A stretch of DNA of 13,603 nt from CAYVQB01 sp964453985 (lineage in GTDB: Bacteria > Babelota > Babeliae > Babelales > UASB340), in contig CAYVQB010000027.1 in NCBI GenBank assembly GCA_964453985.1, positions 1 through 13,603 of the forward strand. Reading direction: 5' to 3'. Made by a program: the position numbers and the translations under genes. The notes below the pieces were generated by a model. That model ran no database searches. It saw nothing but the letters and a program-made list of their open reading frames with translations, and was not told where the DNA came from. This document shows positions 1 through 6,464 of this stretch, piece by piece (position 1 is the first letter of the stretch; every line of letters starts with the position of its first letter).

Positions 1-944
1 TACCAACCAAAAATTTGGCTTGTTTGGCCTATACTCTTGGTTATTAAGCTATCAAAGATGCAAGAGTGTGAGTTGCCTATGAAGTCTGAAGAGACAAGCG
101 GTTTATCGCAATATTCGAGTATGCCAATAAGTTGTTTTTGTGCATAATTTTTAAAAGCGTTATTGATTTTTTCTATGGTCAAAATTTCTTTTGTTGTAAA
201 CGTGAAATCAACTAATGAAACAAGCGGTGTTGGTACCCGTATTGAAATTCCAGACAGCTTTCCTTTTAAGTCTGGGTAAATTTTTACAATAACCTTATCG
301 GCACCTGTTTCTGTTGGTATTATATTTAATGCAGCAGCACGGGCTCTTCTTGGGTCTTTATGTTCAACATCTAGTAACACTTGATCGTTTGTATAAGAAT
401 GGATTGTGGTCATCATGCCGCCTTCTAAATCAAAGCTTTCTTTTAGTACCTTGATCATTGGGGCAAAGCAGTTTGTTGTGCAGCTACCTAGGGAAACAAT
501 ATTATCTTTTTCTGGATTATATTTAGAGTCATTAACTCCAGGAATAATTGTTATATCTTCATCTTTTGCAGGTGCTGTGATTAATATTTTTTTTGCTCCA
601 GCCTTTATATGTAGTAAAGCTTTTTCTCTAGTTCTGAATGCACCTGTTGCATCTACTACCCAATCTATGCCTAGTTTGCTCCAGTTTATTTTTATGGGAT
701 CTAGTTCTTGAATTATTTTAATTTTATAACCATTAACATCAAGTTGCCCATTGTGATATGCAATTGTTCCAGGGAACTCTCTCATCATAGAATCGTATTT
801 AAATAATTGCGCTATTTGAGTTGCATCGCTGGGGCCTATGTTTATTGCGACAACGTTAATTTTTTCTTGCGCTTTTTTATCTTGAAGTAAAGCACGCAAA
901 AACGTTCGCCCGATCCTTCCAAAGCCATTTATCGCTATTTTCAT
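1..944 (-). CDS. gap: Glyceraldehyde-3-phosphate dehydrogenase, C-terminus cut by window edge
   Basis: Glycolytic enzyme that oxidises and phosphorylates glyceraldehyde 3-phosphate with NAD(P). I translated 314 residues from the ATG at 944. They show an N-terminal Rossmann motif (INGFGRIGR, residues 5-13), the active-site SCTTNC with Cys155, the partner His182 in the SYTNDQ region, and the RRARAAALNIIPTETGA phosphate-binding segment (199-215). The reading frame leaves the window at IFGW, just before the usual YDNEWGYS, so only about 20 C-terminal residues are missing. The start is supported by GGGAG six bases upstream. The ATG overlaps the hflX stop as TAATG, so translation is probably coupled. 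Oddity: the Asp that usually follows AIN and selects NAD is Ile36, and the usual Leu-Pro before HKD is Val193-Glu194, so cofactor preference is uncertain. The family call itself is very secure. Confidence 0.97.
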   Translation of the reverse strand, partial: MKIAINGFGRIGRTFLRALLQDKKAQEKINVVAINIGPSDATQIAQLFKYDSMMREFPGTIAYHNGQLDVNGYKIKIIQELDPIKINWSKLGIDWVVDATGAFRTREKALLHIKAGAKKILITAPAKDEDITIIPGVNDSKYNPEKDNIVSLGSCTTNCFAPMIKVLKESFDLEGGMMTTIHSYTNDQVLLDVEHKDPRRARAAALNIIPTETGADKVIVKIYPDLKGKLSGISIRVPTPLVSLVDFTFTTKEILTIEKINNAFKNYAQKQLIGILEYCDKPLVSSDFIGNSHSCIFDSLITKSIGQTSQIFGW

Positions 945-2053
945 TATATTCTCCCGATATATTCAACAAGATCTTTTATTCCTTCTTTTGATTTAGTATG
1001 AGTCAAGACGTATGGTTTAAGTTTTTCTAATTCAATTTTTAATTTATCTAAGTTTTTTGGATCTATTTTATCTATCTTATTAAAGACGTATATTTTTTTT
1101 GTTTGTACTTCTAGTTCTTCAAGAGTTGATTGCACAACTTTTACTTGATCTTCCCAGTTGGTGTTACTTATGTCCACTACCTCTAGTAATAAAGATGCAT
1201 ATTTTAATTCTTCAAGTGTTGATTTAAAAGCTTCTATTAGATTATGTGGCAATTGGCTTATGAACCCTACTGTATCAGAAATAAGAACGTTTTCTTTGCC
1301 TTCTATGAAAAACTCTCGTGTTGTGGTATCTAATGTTGCAAAAAGTTTATCTTCAACCAAGACGTGACTTTTTGTTAATAGGTTAAGTAGGCTGGATTTG
1401 CCTGAATTTGTATAACCAACCAAGCATATTAAAGGGATGTTGCTTTGTAGCCTTTGTTTGCGTTGAGCTTCTCGTGAGCGTTGTAATGTTAGAAGTTGTT
1501 TTTTTGCTTGACGATATTTTTCTGCAAGATGTCTTTTTAAAATTTCCTTTGAGGTTTCACCTGGACCGCCTCTTACGCCAATTACGCCGACCTGTTGGGC
1601 AAGCTCGACACCTTTTCCTGAAAGTCGAGTCTTGAAGTATTCTATTTCTGCCATTTCTACTTGGATTTTTCCTTCTGCTGTATGTGCAGATTTACGGAAA
1701 ATTTCCAAAATTAATTTTTCTCTATCCCATATCCCACAGTTTAGTGCTTCTGCTAAATTTCGTTCTTGTAAGGGTGTTAACGGTTCAGAGAAAATTACTT
1801 CCTCTATTTCATTTTTATCACAAAGCTCTACTAATTCTTGAAGTTTACCTTTTGTCAGAAAGTTTGCTTTATCTATAGATCTTAATTTTAAATATAGGGT
1901 TTCATCATATTTTACACCTAGAGTCGTTACCAAGCTTATGAATTCATCAAAGTACGCATTCATGTCTTTTATTTTGTTATACGGCGCATTTATGCCTAGT
2001 AATAGTACCTTGGGACGGAGGTCCTCAAGAGCGAAAGGTTTTTTTGATGCCAT
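944..2053 (-). CDS. hflX: GTPase HflX, ribosome-associated
   Basis: HflX is a conserved translational GTPase that binds the large ribosomal subunit and splits stalled or stressed ribosomes. The 369 residues match the usual family length. The N-terminal HflX domain (about 1-200) carries the glycine-rich RGGPGE signature (161-166) followed by a basic helical stretch (about 170-203). The G domain follows: G1 GYTNSGKS (213-220), G2 in the DTTTR segment (242-246), G3 DTVGF (260-264), G4 NKID (325-328) and a degenerate G5 around THTKSKEG (351-358). AAGGA about seven bases upstream supports the ATG at 2053. It is the first gene of a two-gene unit with gap, joined by a one-base stop/start overlap. 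That pairing is not a standard hfq-hflX arrangement. A weak promoter lies in the 139-base gap upstream. Confidence 0.96.
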   Translation of the reverse strand: MASKKPFALEDLRPKVLLLGINAPYNKIKDMNAYFDEFISLVTTLGVKYDETLYLKLRSIDKANFLTKGKLQELVELCDKNEIEEVIFSEPLTPLQERNLAEALNCGIWDREKLILEIFRKSAHTAEGKIQVEMAEIEYFKTRLSGKGVELAQQVGVIGVRGGPGETSKEILKRHLAEKYRQAKKQLLTLQRSREAQRKQRLQSNIPLICLVGYTNSGKSSLLNLLTKSHVLVEDKLFATLDTTTREFFIEGKENVLISDTVGFISQLPHNLIEAFKSTLEELKYASLLLEVVDISNTNWEDQVKVVQSTLEELEVQTKKIYVFNKIDKIDPKNLDKLKIELEKLKPYVLTHTKSKEGIKDLVEYIGRI

Positions 2054-2079
2054 TTGTTTTTCCTTGTCTTAGGAGTTTT

Positions 2080-2107
2080 AATATAGAATTAAGCTTCTTA
2101 ATCTAAA
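2080..2107 (-). promoter_or_regulatory. Weak candidate promoter for hflX-gap
   Basis: On the minus strand a -10-like TATATT (2085-2080) lies 16 bases after a -35-like TTTAGA (2107-2102, four of six consensus bases). It sits between the hairpin that ends the DJ-1 gene and the hflX SD, where a promoter is expected. In such AT-rich DNA chance matches are common, so this is tentative. Confidence 0.28.
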
Positions 2108-2154
2108 TTTTAACTTAAACTCTATAAAAAGAAAGGGGATTGGGTTAATTTGAA

Positions 2155-2174
2155 TAGCCCCCAAAGGGGGGCTA
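2155..2174 (-). terminator. GC-rich hairpin after the DJ-1 gene
   Basis: An 8-bp perfect stem (TAGCCCCC, 2155-2162, pairing with 2167-2174) closes a 4-base loop. It lies 18 bases beyond the DJ-1/PfpI stop and before hflX. The stem is strikingly GC-rich for this window. Neither strand has a clear T-tract directly after it, so it may be an imperfect intrinsic terminator or an mRNA 3'-end stabiliser rather than a canonical terminator. Confidence 0.45.
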
Positions 2175-2192
2175 AGTAAGAAATTAGTAATT

Positions 2193-2723
2193 TTATTTTT
2201 CTAGCATGTCAATAATGGCTTGGCCGAATTCTTGGGCAAATTTAGGGCCTTGGCCGGTAATTATTTTATCTTTGGCAAGCACTACAACGCCTTTATCAAC
2301 AAATTTTACACTATATTGTTCGAAGATATCTTTGGCTTCTTGGCTAGGAAATACTGTAGCCTTTTTATCTTTTAAAATGCCTGTTTGTACTACAGGGATT
2401 GCTGCATAACAGATGGCAGCAACTATTTTTTTGTTTGTGTGAAAAAACTTGATTACATCAAGAACTTTTTGGTTATCCCATAGATGTTGCGTGCTCCCTG
2501 GACCGCCAGGAATGACAAGCGCATTGTATTGGTCAAAGTCACTATCTTGAAGATCTTTTAAGAGCAAGTTTGGTTTATGTTCGTGGCCGCGTGCGCCTGT
2601 TGCAATATTTTCTGAAAATCCTGCAACATCAACTTGATACTTATCTTTTAACATATCATATGGTACAGAAAATTCTTCGTCTCTATAATTATCTGGTATT
2701 AATATAAAAAGAACTTTTGACAT
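2193..2723 (-). CDS. DJ-1/PfpI family protein
   Basis: A 176-residue single-domain protein of the DJ-1/ThiJ/PfpI superfamily. Members include glyoxalases, chaperones, deglycase-like proteins and peptidases. Visible family marks are the N-terminal Rossmann-like strand (KVLFILIPD), the acidic pair in RDEEF (Glu16/Glu17) that would poise the cysteine, the GGPGS turn (73-77), and the nucleophile elbow AAICYAA with Cys105. The residue after the cysteine is Tyr, not the His typical of PfpI peptidases, so a protease role is not supported; a DJ-1/YajL-like role in redox or carbonyl stress is more likely. It is translated from the same mRNA as the upstream acetyltransferase: the TAG stop of that gene forms part of this gene's AGGAG ribosome site, eight bases before the ATG. 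The exact reaction cannot be read from sequence. Confidence 0.9.
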   Translation of the reverse strand: MSKVLFILIPDNYRDEEFSVPYDMLKDKYQVDVAGFSENIATGARGHEHKPNLLLKDLQDSDFDQYNALVIPGGPGSTQHLWDNQKVLDVIKFFHTNKKIVAAICYAAIPVVQTGILKDKKATVFPSQEAKDIFEQYSVKFVDKGVVVLAKDKIITGQGPKFAQEFGQAIIDMLEK

Positions 2724-2731
2724 ATTTTCTC

Positions 2732-3400
2732 CTAAGTATTTGGGTTGTAAAACTCTAGAATATATCTTGGATGTTGTTTTTCGGGCTGATAAGTTTTTAG
2801 AAGTTTAAACCCTGCTTTTTTTAATCCATAGTAACTTCTTATATTCCACATTTCAACATGTGCATCAAAACTTTTTGCTCCAGTTAATTTAAAATATGCA
2901 TCAGAGATGAGTTTTATTGCTTCTTGAATTCTACCTTGACCCCAATATTTATTATTAATCCAACATGAATATTGTCCTGGGTCTCTGTCGTTTTTTTCTC
3001 TGATAGATATTGAGCCAATTAATTTATTGTCTTTATTGTCAAAGATCATATAGAGCAATACCTGTTTAGCATTTTCTTTTTTTAGTTGTTTATTTAGATG
3101 GGCGATTATGCCTTCGTGTGATTTTGGTAAATATAGAGGGTCAATTACATCTTTAGGTGAGATCATTTTGTAATAATCTTCGAAATATTCGGGACGTAAT
3201 CGTTTTAAGGTTATTATTTTACCTTTAATTTCGTCTGGGCGAGAATCAATTTTTGTAAGTTTTGATTCAGTTTTTTGTGGTGCAGAAATAAAGTAACAAC
3301 CATCATAGGTGAATGCAACTAGTGCTGTGATTGTTATTATTCCCGTGACTAGTAGAAAGACATGTTTAAGACGTATGTTTTTTAAGATTTTTTTGAACAT
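2732..3400 (-). CDS. Membrane-anchored GNAT N-acetyltransferase (RimJ/RimL-like)
   Basis: A 222-residue protein with a basic N-terminus, one hydrophobic segment (about 13-32, VFLLVTGIITITALVAF) and a GNAT domain from about residue 58. The GNAT fold is visible as LKRLRPEYFEDYY (start of the domain), LIGSISIRE (beta 4, 127-135), the acetyl-CoA loop YWGQGRIQEA (152-161), and the terminal NIRSYYGLKKAGF (186-198) typical of RimJ/RimL-type enzymes. It should transfer acetyl from acetyl-CoA to an amine, but the substrate is unknown. The N-terminal segment could be a membrane anchor with the enzyme outside the cytoplasm, which would be odd given the need for acetyl-CoA, or an N-in/C-out misprediction. 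No lipobox is evident, although Cys35 follows the segment. GGTG provides the ribosome site. Its stop overlaps the SD of the DJ-1 gene. Confidence 0.83.
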   Translation of the reverse strand: MFKKILKNIRLKHVFLLVTGIITITALVAFTYDGCYFISAPQKTESKLTKIDSRPDEIKGKIITLKRLRPEYFEDYYKMISPKDVIDPLYLPKSHEGIIAHLNKQLKKENAKQVLLYMIFDNKDNKLIGSISIREKNDRDPGQYSCWINNKYWGQGRIQEAIKLISDAYFKLTGAKSFDAHVEMWNIRSYYGLKKAGFKLLKTYQPEKQHPRYILEFYNPNT

Positions 3401-3402
3401 AT

Positions 3403-3510
3403 AAACACCTGTTTATTATAGTTTTTATTACGATAACATATACTAAAATTTCGACCCCTCTTAATCAAGTATATGCGATAGTAAGGTTGTAATACAAGAA
3501 ACAGGTGCTT
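3403..3510 (-). promoter_or_regulatory. Long imperfect inverted repeat covering the GNAT ribosome binding site
   Basis: Arms 3403-3420 and 3493-3510 are inverted copies with 15 of 18 positions identical and a 72-base interior. The 9-bp core is CACCTGTTT/AAACAGGTG. In minus-strand RNA two of the three differences become G-U pairs, so 17 of 18 positions can pair; on the plus strand they would be A-C mismatches. The downstream arm contains the AGGTG ribosome site of the acetyltransferase gene, and the upstream arm would mask it. This needs a transcript starting upstream of 3510, such as read-through from the pentapeptide gene. No flanking target duplication was seen that would make it a small transposon. 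Confidence 0.5.
3440..3468 (-). promoter_or_regulatory. Candidate promoter for the GNAT/DJ-1 operon
   Basis: On the minus strand TTGATT (3468-3463) and TAGTAT (3445-3440) are separated by 17 bases, each matching four of six consensus bases. A transcript from here would start near 3433 and exclude the upstream arm of the inverted repeat, so it would be free of the RBS-masking structure. A second TATAAT at 3420-3415 lies too close to the ribosome site to serve a normal leader. Confidence 0.38.
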
Positions 3511-3525
3511 TTTTATACTCTTTAT

Positions 3526-4473
3526 TTATTCGTCTTCGTCATCAAAAATTATTTCAGATGTTGTTCCATCTTGGTGATGTATTATTTTTGTTTCAAAATC
3601 TTCATTATCAAATATAGTTTCTTTTATAACACCAGTTTTTTGTTGAATCACTTTTTGATTATTTATTATTAATTCGTGACTACCCTCAAATACTTTTGCC
3701 CCTTTGCGAATTAGTATTCTTACTTGAGCATTAGATATACCTGATGTTCCATAAAAATGAGTATTTTTAAAGTATGCTTTGCTGATATCTGTATTTTTAA
3801 AGTTTGCGTTATAAAGAGCGGAACCGGAGAAGTTTGTGTTTTCTAGGTTTTGAACGCTTGAGAAGTTTCCGTTCATCATAAGATTGTTGTTGAGTTTTGT
3901 TTTTTCAAGGTCAGCACCTCTAAAGTCTGGGTTTATCCAGTTGGCGTATCTTAGATCAGCATGCTTTAATATAGCATTAATAAATTTTGTGTTTATACGA
4001 TTCTTTATAAATTTTGAATCATAATCAAATGTAATTATTTCCCAGATTTTTTTTACCAGTTTAATTTTTCCACTAAGATTTGCATCTGTTAAGTCTGAAC
4101 CACTAAAATCTGTTTCTAAAAGACATGTTCCATTTAAGAGGGCTCCAATTAAGAACGTGTTTTGGAGTTGTCCCCCAGATAAATTTGCTTCAGTTAATAT
4201 TGCCCCTGTCCAATTGGTGTTGTTTGCTTTTACATCTATAAGCTTTGCGCCGGGAAGATTAACTTTAAAAAGATTCTTTTTTGCTGTATTTAAATTGCTT
4301 AGATCGGCACCGTTTTCAAAAACTAAATTTTTACCACCGGTTTTAGCTTTTTCATAATTGTGTAAAGCCTTTATTCGTTGACTTCTTCTGCTTAAAGTTT
4401 CAGCATTCAGCTGAGATCCTGCCAACAATATTAATAAAAAAGAGAATAATAAATTAATATTTTTTTTTGTCAT
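3526..4473 (-). CDS. Secreted pentapeptide-repeat protein
   Basis: A 315-residue protein with a convincing Sec signal peptide (residues 1-24: basic MTKKN, hydrophobic LLFSFLLILLAG, cleavage after LNA). The mature part is dominated by A(D/N)LxX-type pentapeptides, for example ADLSN (57-61), TEANLSG (94-100), GSDLTDANLSG (125-135), HADLRYANW (171-179), RGADLEKTKL (185-194) and YNANFKNTDI (221-230). These should form right-handed quadrilateral beta-helices, in two blocks (about 55-135 and 165-242) split by a non-repeat insert (about 136-164). The tail (about 265-315) is acidic and holds a partial duplication (ETIFDNED and EIIFDDED). Function is unknown; it is probably periplasmic or surface-exposed. 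AGGGGG upstream supports the ATG. A run of nine A lies in codons 2-5. It reads alone between a promoter and the GNAT operon. Confidence 0.88.
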   Translation of the reverse strand: MTKKNINLLFSFLLILLAGSQLNAETLSRRSQRIKALHNYEKAKTGGKNLVFENGADLSNLNTAKKNLFKVNLPGAKLIDVKANNTNWTGAILTEANLSGGQLQNTFLIGALLNGTCLLETDFSGSDLTDANLSGKIKLVKKIWEIITFDYDSKFIKNRINTKFINAILKHADLRYANWINPDFRGADLEKTKLNNNLMMNGNFSSVQNLENTNFSGSALYNANFKNTDISKAYFKNTHFYGTSGISNAQVRILIRKGAKVFEGSHELIINNQKVIQQKTGVIKETIFDNEDFETKIIHHQDGTTSEIIFDDEDE

Positions 4474-4530
4474 GAAGCCCCCTAGTTTTGGTGTCTATAA
4501 AAATATTTTTATGTGATTATGTAATTAAGA

Positions 4531-4558
4531 ATTATATTGAAAAAGCATTTAAAGTAAA
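4531..4558 (-). promoter_or_regulatory. Candidate promoter for the pentapeptide-repeat gene
   Basis: On the minus strand a consensus -10 TATAAT (4536-4531) follows TTTACT (4558-4553, four of six) with a 16-base spacer. A start near 4524 would give a leader of about 50 bases ending in the AGGGGG ribosome site. It overlaps the terminator-like repeat of the carboxylase gene. Confidence 0.45.
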
Positions 4559-4574
4559 GTCTTTTTTGCTTTTT
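4540..4574 (-). terminator. Weak terminator-like inverted repeat after the carboxylase gene
   Basis: AAAAAGCA at 4540-4547 and its inverse at 4567-4574 can form an 8-bp, AT-rich stem with a 19-base loop just after the carboxylase stop. The stem ends in a T run on both strands. It is low in GC and its loop is long, so it is only a possible terminator. Confidence 0.3.
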
Positions 4575-4583
4575 TTGGGTTTA

Positions 4584-6080
4584 TTATAAGGGGATGTTGG
4601 CTGCTTTTTTCTTTGGCAACTTTTCAACTTTGTCTTGAATTATTTTTAAAGATTTTATTAAGACATCCCTTGTTTGATCGGGATCAATTACAGAATCGAT
4701 ATATCCAAATTTTGCTGCAGTATTTGGGTTCAAAAATTCTTGCTCATATTCTTGTTCAAGGTTGTTTTGTAAATTTTCTTTTTCTGTTGGATCTTCAATT
4801 TTATTTAATTCTTTTCTATGCAAAATAGAAACTGCGCCTTTTGTTCCCATAACTGCAATTTGGGCCGTTGGCCAAGCAAAATTAAAATCTGTTCTCAGGT
4901 GTTTGCTACCCATAACAATATATGCTCCACCATATGCTTTGCGTAAAATTACAGTAATCTTAGGAACGGTTGCATTTGCGTAGGCTGCAATAAGTTTCGC
5001 ACCATGTCTGATAATGCCATTATGTTCTTGTTCAACCCCTGGCATAAACCCTGGAACATCTACAAGTGATATTATTGGGATAGAAAAGCTGTTACAAAAG
5101 TTTATAAAACGTGCCGCTTTGCATGATGTGTCTATATCAAGAGAGCCGGCTTTAACTTTAGGTTGATTTGCTATAATGCCTGTTGCCATACCAGAAAGCC
5201 TTGCAAAGCCTACTACTATATTTGGAGCAAATAATTCTTGTATTTCAAAAAAACTATTTTGATCAAATATATTATCAATAGCATCTTTTATATCGTAAGC
5301 GATATTAGGGTTTGTTGGTATTATGCTTTTTAGATCTATATCTTTAGAATTTTGTTCTAATAAATTATTGGTTTCAGAACGATAATTACTTGGGAGGTAC
5401 GAGAGTAGTAATTTTACTTGTTCAAAACATTCATCTTCTGATTGAGACATTATGTGTGCAAGTCCTGATGTTTGATTGTGAACGAGTGCGCCCCCTAGGG
5501 TTTCTTTATCTATTGTTTGATGTAAGGCTTGCTGAACAACATTTGGTCCCGTTACAAAGAGATTACTAGTCTTTTCTACTGTGAAAATAAAGTCTGTTAA
5601 TGCTGGAGAATAAGTTGCACCTCCTGCGCAAGGACCTAAGATTATAGAAATTTGTGGAACTACTCCTGAATATCTAGCATTACGCAGAAAGATTTCTCCA
5701 TAGCCGCCAAGACCATGTATGCCTTCTTGTATTCTCGCTCCACCAGAGTCTATAATGCCGATAATCGGACAGCCAATCTTTGCAGCCATGTCCATCACAG
5801 TACATATTTTTTGTGCGTGATGTTTGCCAACAGAGCCGCCTTTTAGGCTGAAATCCTGAGCGTATATTGCAACTTTTTGATTATCAATTGTTCCAAAGCC
5901 GGTAATTACACCATCGCCTTCATAAGGTTTATCAATAAAAGGTGATGATATTAATTGTCCGATCTCCTGAAAACTATCTTTGTCTAATAATAATTCTAGA
6001 CGCGTTCTGGCGTTGTATTTATTAGATTTTTTTTGAAATAGATTTTCTTTGCAAGCATTATGAATAGTTTGTGTTTCCAT
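4584..6080 (-). CDS. Acyl-CoA carboxylase carboxyltransferase (beta) subunit, PccB-like
   Basis: A 498-residue fused carboxyltransferase that moves CO2 from carboxybiotin to an acyl-CoA such as propionyl- or acetyl-CoA. Both crotonase-like halves are present. The N half has DFSLKGGSVGKHHAQKI (76-92), DSGGARIQEG (111-120) and GPCAGGATYSPALTDF (149-164). The C half has DVPGFMPGVEQEHNGIIRHGAK (341-362), KAYGGAYIVMGSKHLR (381-396) and AWPTAQIAVMGTKGAV (402-417). Length fits PccB (usually slightly above 500). The residue aligned with the known specificity position (Asp in PccB, Ile in broad-range AccB of Streptomyces) is Ile388, so acetyl- or longer-chain CoA use is possible. The matching biotin carboxylase/carrier subunit is not in this window. 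The ribosome site is weak (GAG about 12 bases upstream), but a near-consensus promoter lies just ahead. Methylmalonyl-CoA decarboxylase alpha subunits are relatives and remain a less likely alternative. Confidence 0.9.
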   Translation of the reverse strand: METQTIHNACKENLFQKKSNKYNARTRLELLLDKDSFQEIGQLISSPFIDKPYEGDGVITGFGTIDNQKVAIYAQDFSLKGGSVGKHHAQKICTVMDMAAKIGCPIIGIIDSGGARIQEGIHGLGGYGEIFLRNARYSGVVPQISIILGPCAGGATYSPALTDFIFTVEKTSNLFVTGPNVVQQALHQTIDKETLGGALVHNQTSGLAHIMSQSEDECFEQVKLLLSYLPSNYRSETNNLLEQNSKDIDLKSIIPTNPNIAYDIKDAIDNIFDQNSFFEIQELFAPNIVVGFARLSGMATGIIANQPKVKAGSLDIDTSCKAARFINFCNSFSIPIISLVDVPGFMPGVEQEHNGIIRHGAKLIAAYANATVPKITVILRKAYGGAYIVMGSKHLRTDFNFAWPTAQIAVMGTKGAVSILHRKELNKIEDPTEKENLQNNLEQEYEQEFLNPNTAAKFGYIDSVIDPDQTRDVLIKSLKIIQDKVEKLPKKKAANIPL

Positions 6081-6130
6081 AAATATAACTCAAGATTCCC
6101 AAACAAAGGTTTTACAAATAATAAGAGTAG

Positions 6131-6159
6131 ACTATATCATGTTTTTATTTGCGTATCAA
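6131..6159 (-). promoter_or_regulatory. Strong sigma-70-type promoter for the carboxylase gene
   Basis: On the minus strand TTGATA (6159-6154, five of six) and TATAGT (6136-6131, five of six) are spaced by exactly 17 bases. Transcription would begin near 6124, giving a leader of about 44 bases. This is the best-matching promoter in the window and contrasts with the gene's weak ribosome site. Confidence 0.65.
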
Positions 6160-6198
6160 TTGGGTACAAAATTGTAAACCAGCTTCAACTATTTCTGT

Positions 6199-6426
6199 CT
6201 AACCTGTTTCTATTAGGCTTTTTAAAAAAAGACTTTGAACTGTTGCAAATTTGGGTCTGTTTAAGTTTGTATTATTTTGTGGTTTTTGATTTTGGCTGTC
6301 TTTGCCTATTTCTTCTTTTGTTTCATATAGCTTGTCAGGGGGATTGGCTTGTGTCGACATGCACAAAAAGAATGGGAAAACAAAAAAACTATACTTATTT
6401 TTAAACTTTTCATGATATAAAATCAT
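6199..6426 (-). CDS. Possible small secreted protein (75 aa), doubtful
   Basis: Not recognised. The ORF has a hydrophobic N-terminal stretch (YSFFVFPFFLC, about 12-22) and a plausible signal cleavage after STQA (27), then a hydrophilic, Asn/Gln/Lys-rich tail. No ribosome binding site precedes the ATG at 6426. A second minus-strand frame opening at 6413 begins MKSLKISIVFLFSHSFCAC, which looks even more like a signal peptide but stops after 35 codons. Two overlapping signal-like frames suggest either a chance ORF or one small gene broken by a frameshift near 6350. It lies directly upstream of the carboxylase promoter and has no clear promoter of its own. Confidence 0.28.
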   Translation of the reverse strand: MILYHEKFKNKYSFFVFPFFLCMSTQANPPDKLYETKEEIGKDSQNQKPQNNTNLNRPKFATVQSLFLKSLIETG

Positions 6427-6464
6427 ATCATATAGCTATTTAATTTAAAAGGGAGGTTTGTTTA

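Larger units (their letters stand above)
6081..6464. other. Intergenic regulatory interval between the carboxylase and helical-repeat genes
   Basis: Without the doubtful small ORF at 6199-6426 this is the longest stretch lacking a secure gene. It holds the strong minus-strand carboxylase promoter, an AT-rich palindrome (ATGATAT at 6412-6418 with ATATCAT at 6425-6431) and, at its right end, the GGGAGG ribosome site (6451-6456) of the leader mini-ORF. TATAAA (6416-6421) and other TATA-like words may serve the plus-strand gene, but I find no convincing -35 partner. Confidence 0.5.

Noticed and set aside
406..711. 101-codon plus-strand ORF opposite gap
   Set aside because: Antisense to well-conserved GAPDH codons, with no SD or recognisable domain.
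3403..3510. Inverted repeat as a miniature transposon (MITE)
   Set aside because: No target-site duplication seen, and the differences between arms keep pairing only in the sense RNA; other genomic copies could not be checked.
6060..6404. 114-codon plus-strand ORF
   Set aside because: Begins inside the carboxylase start, spans its strong promoter, lacks an SD and gives a low-complexity hydrophobic translation.
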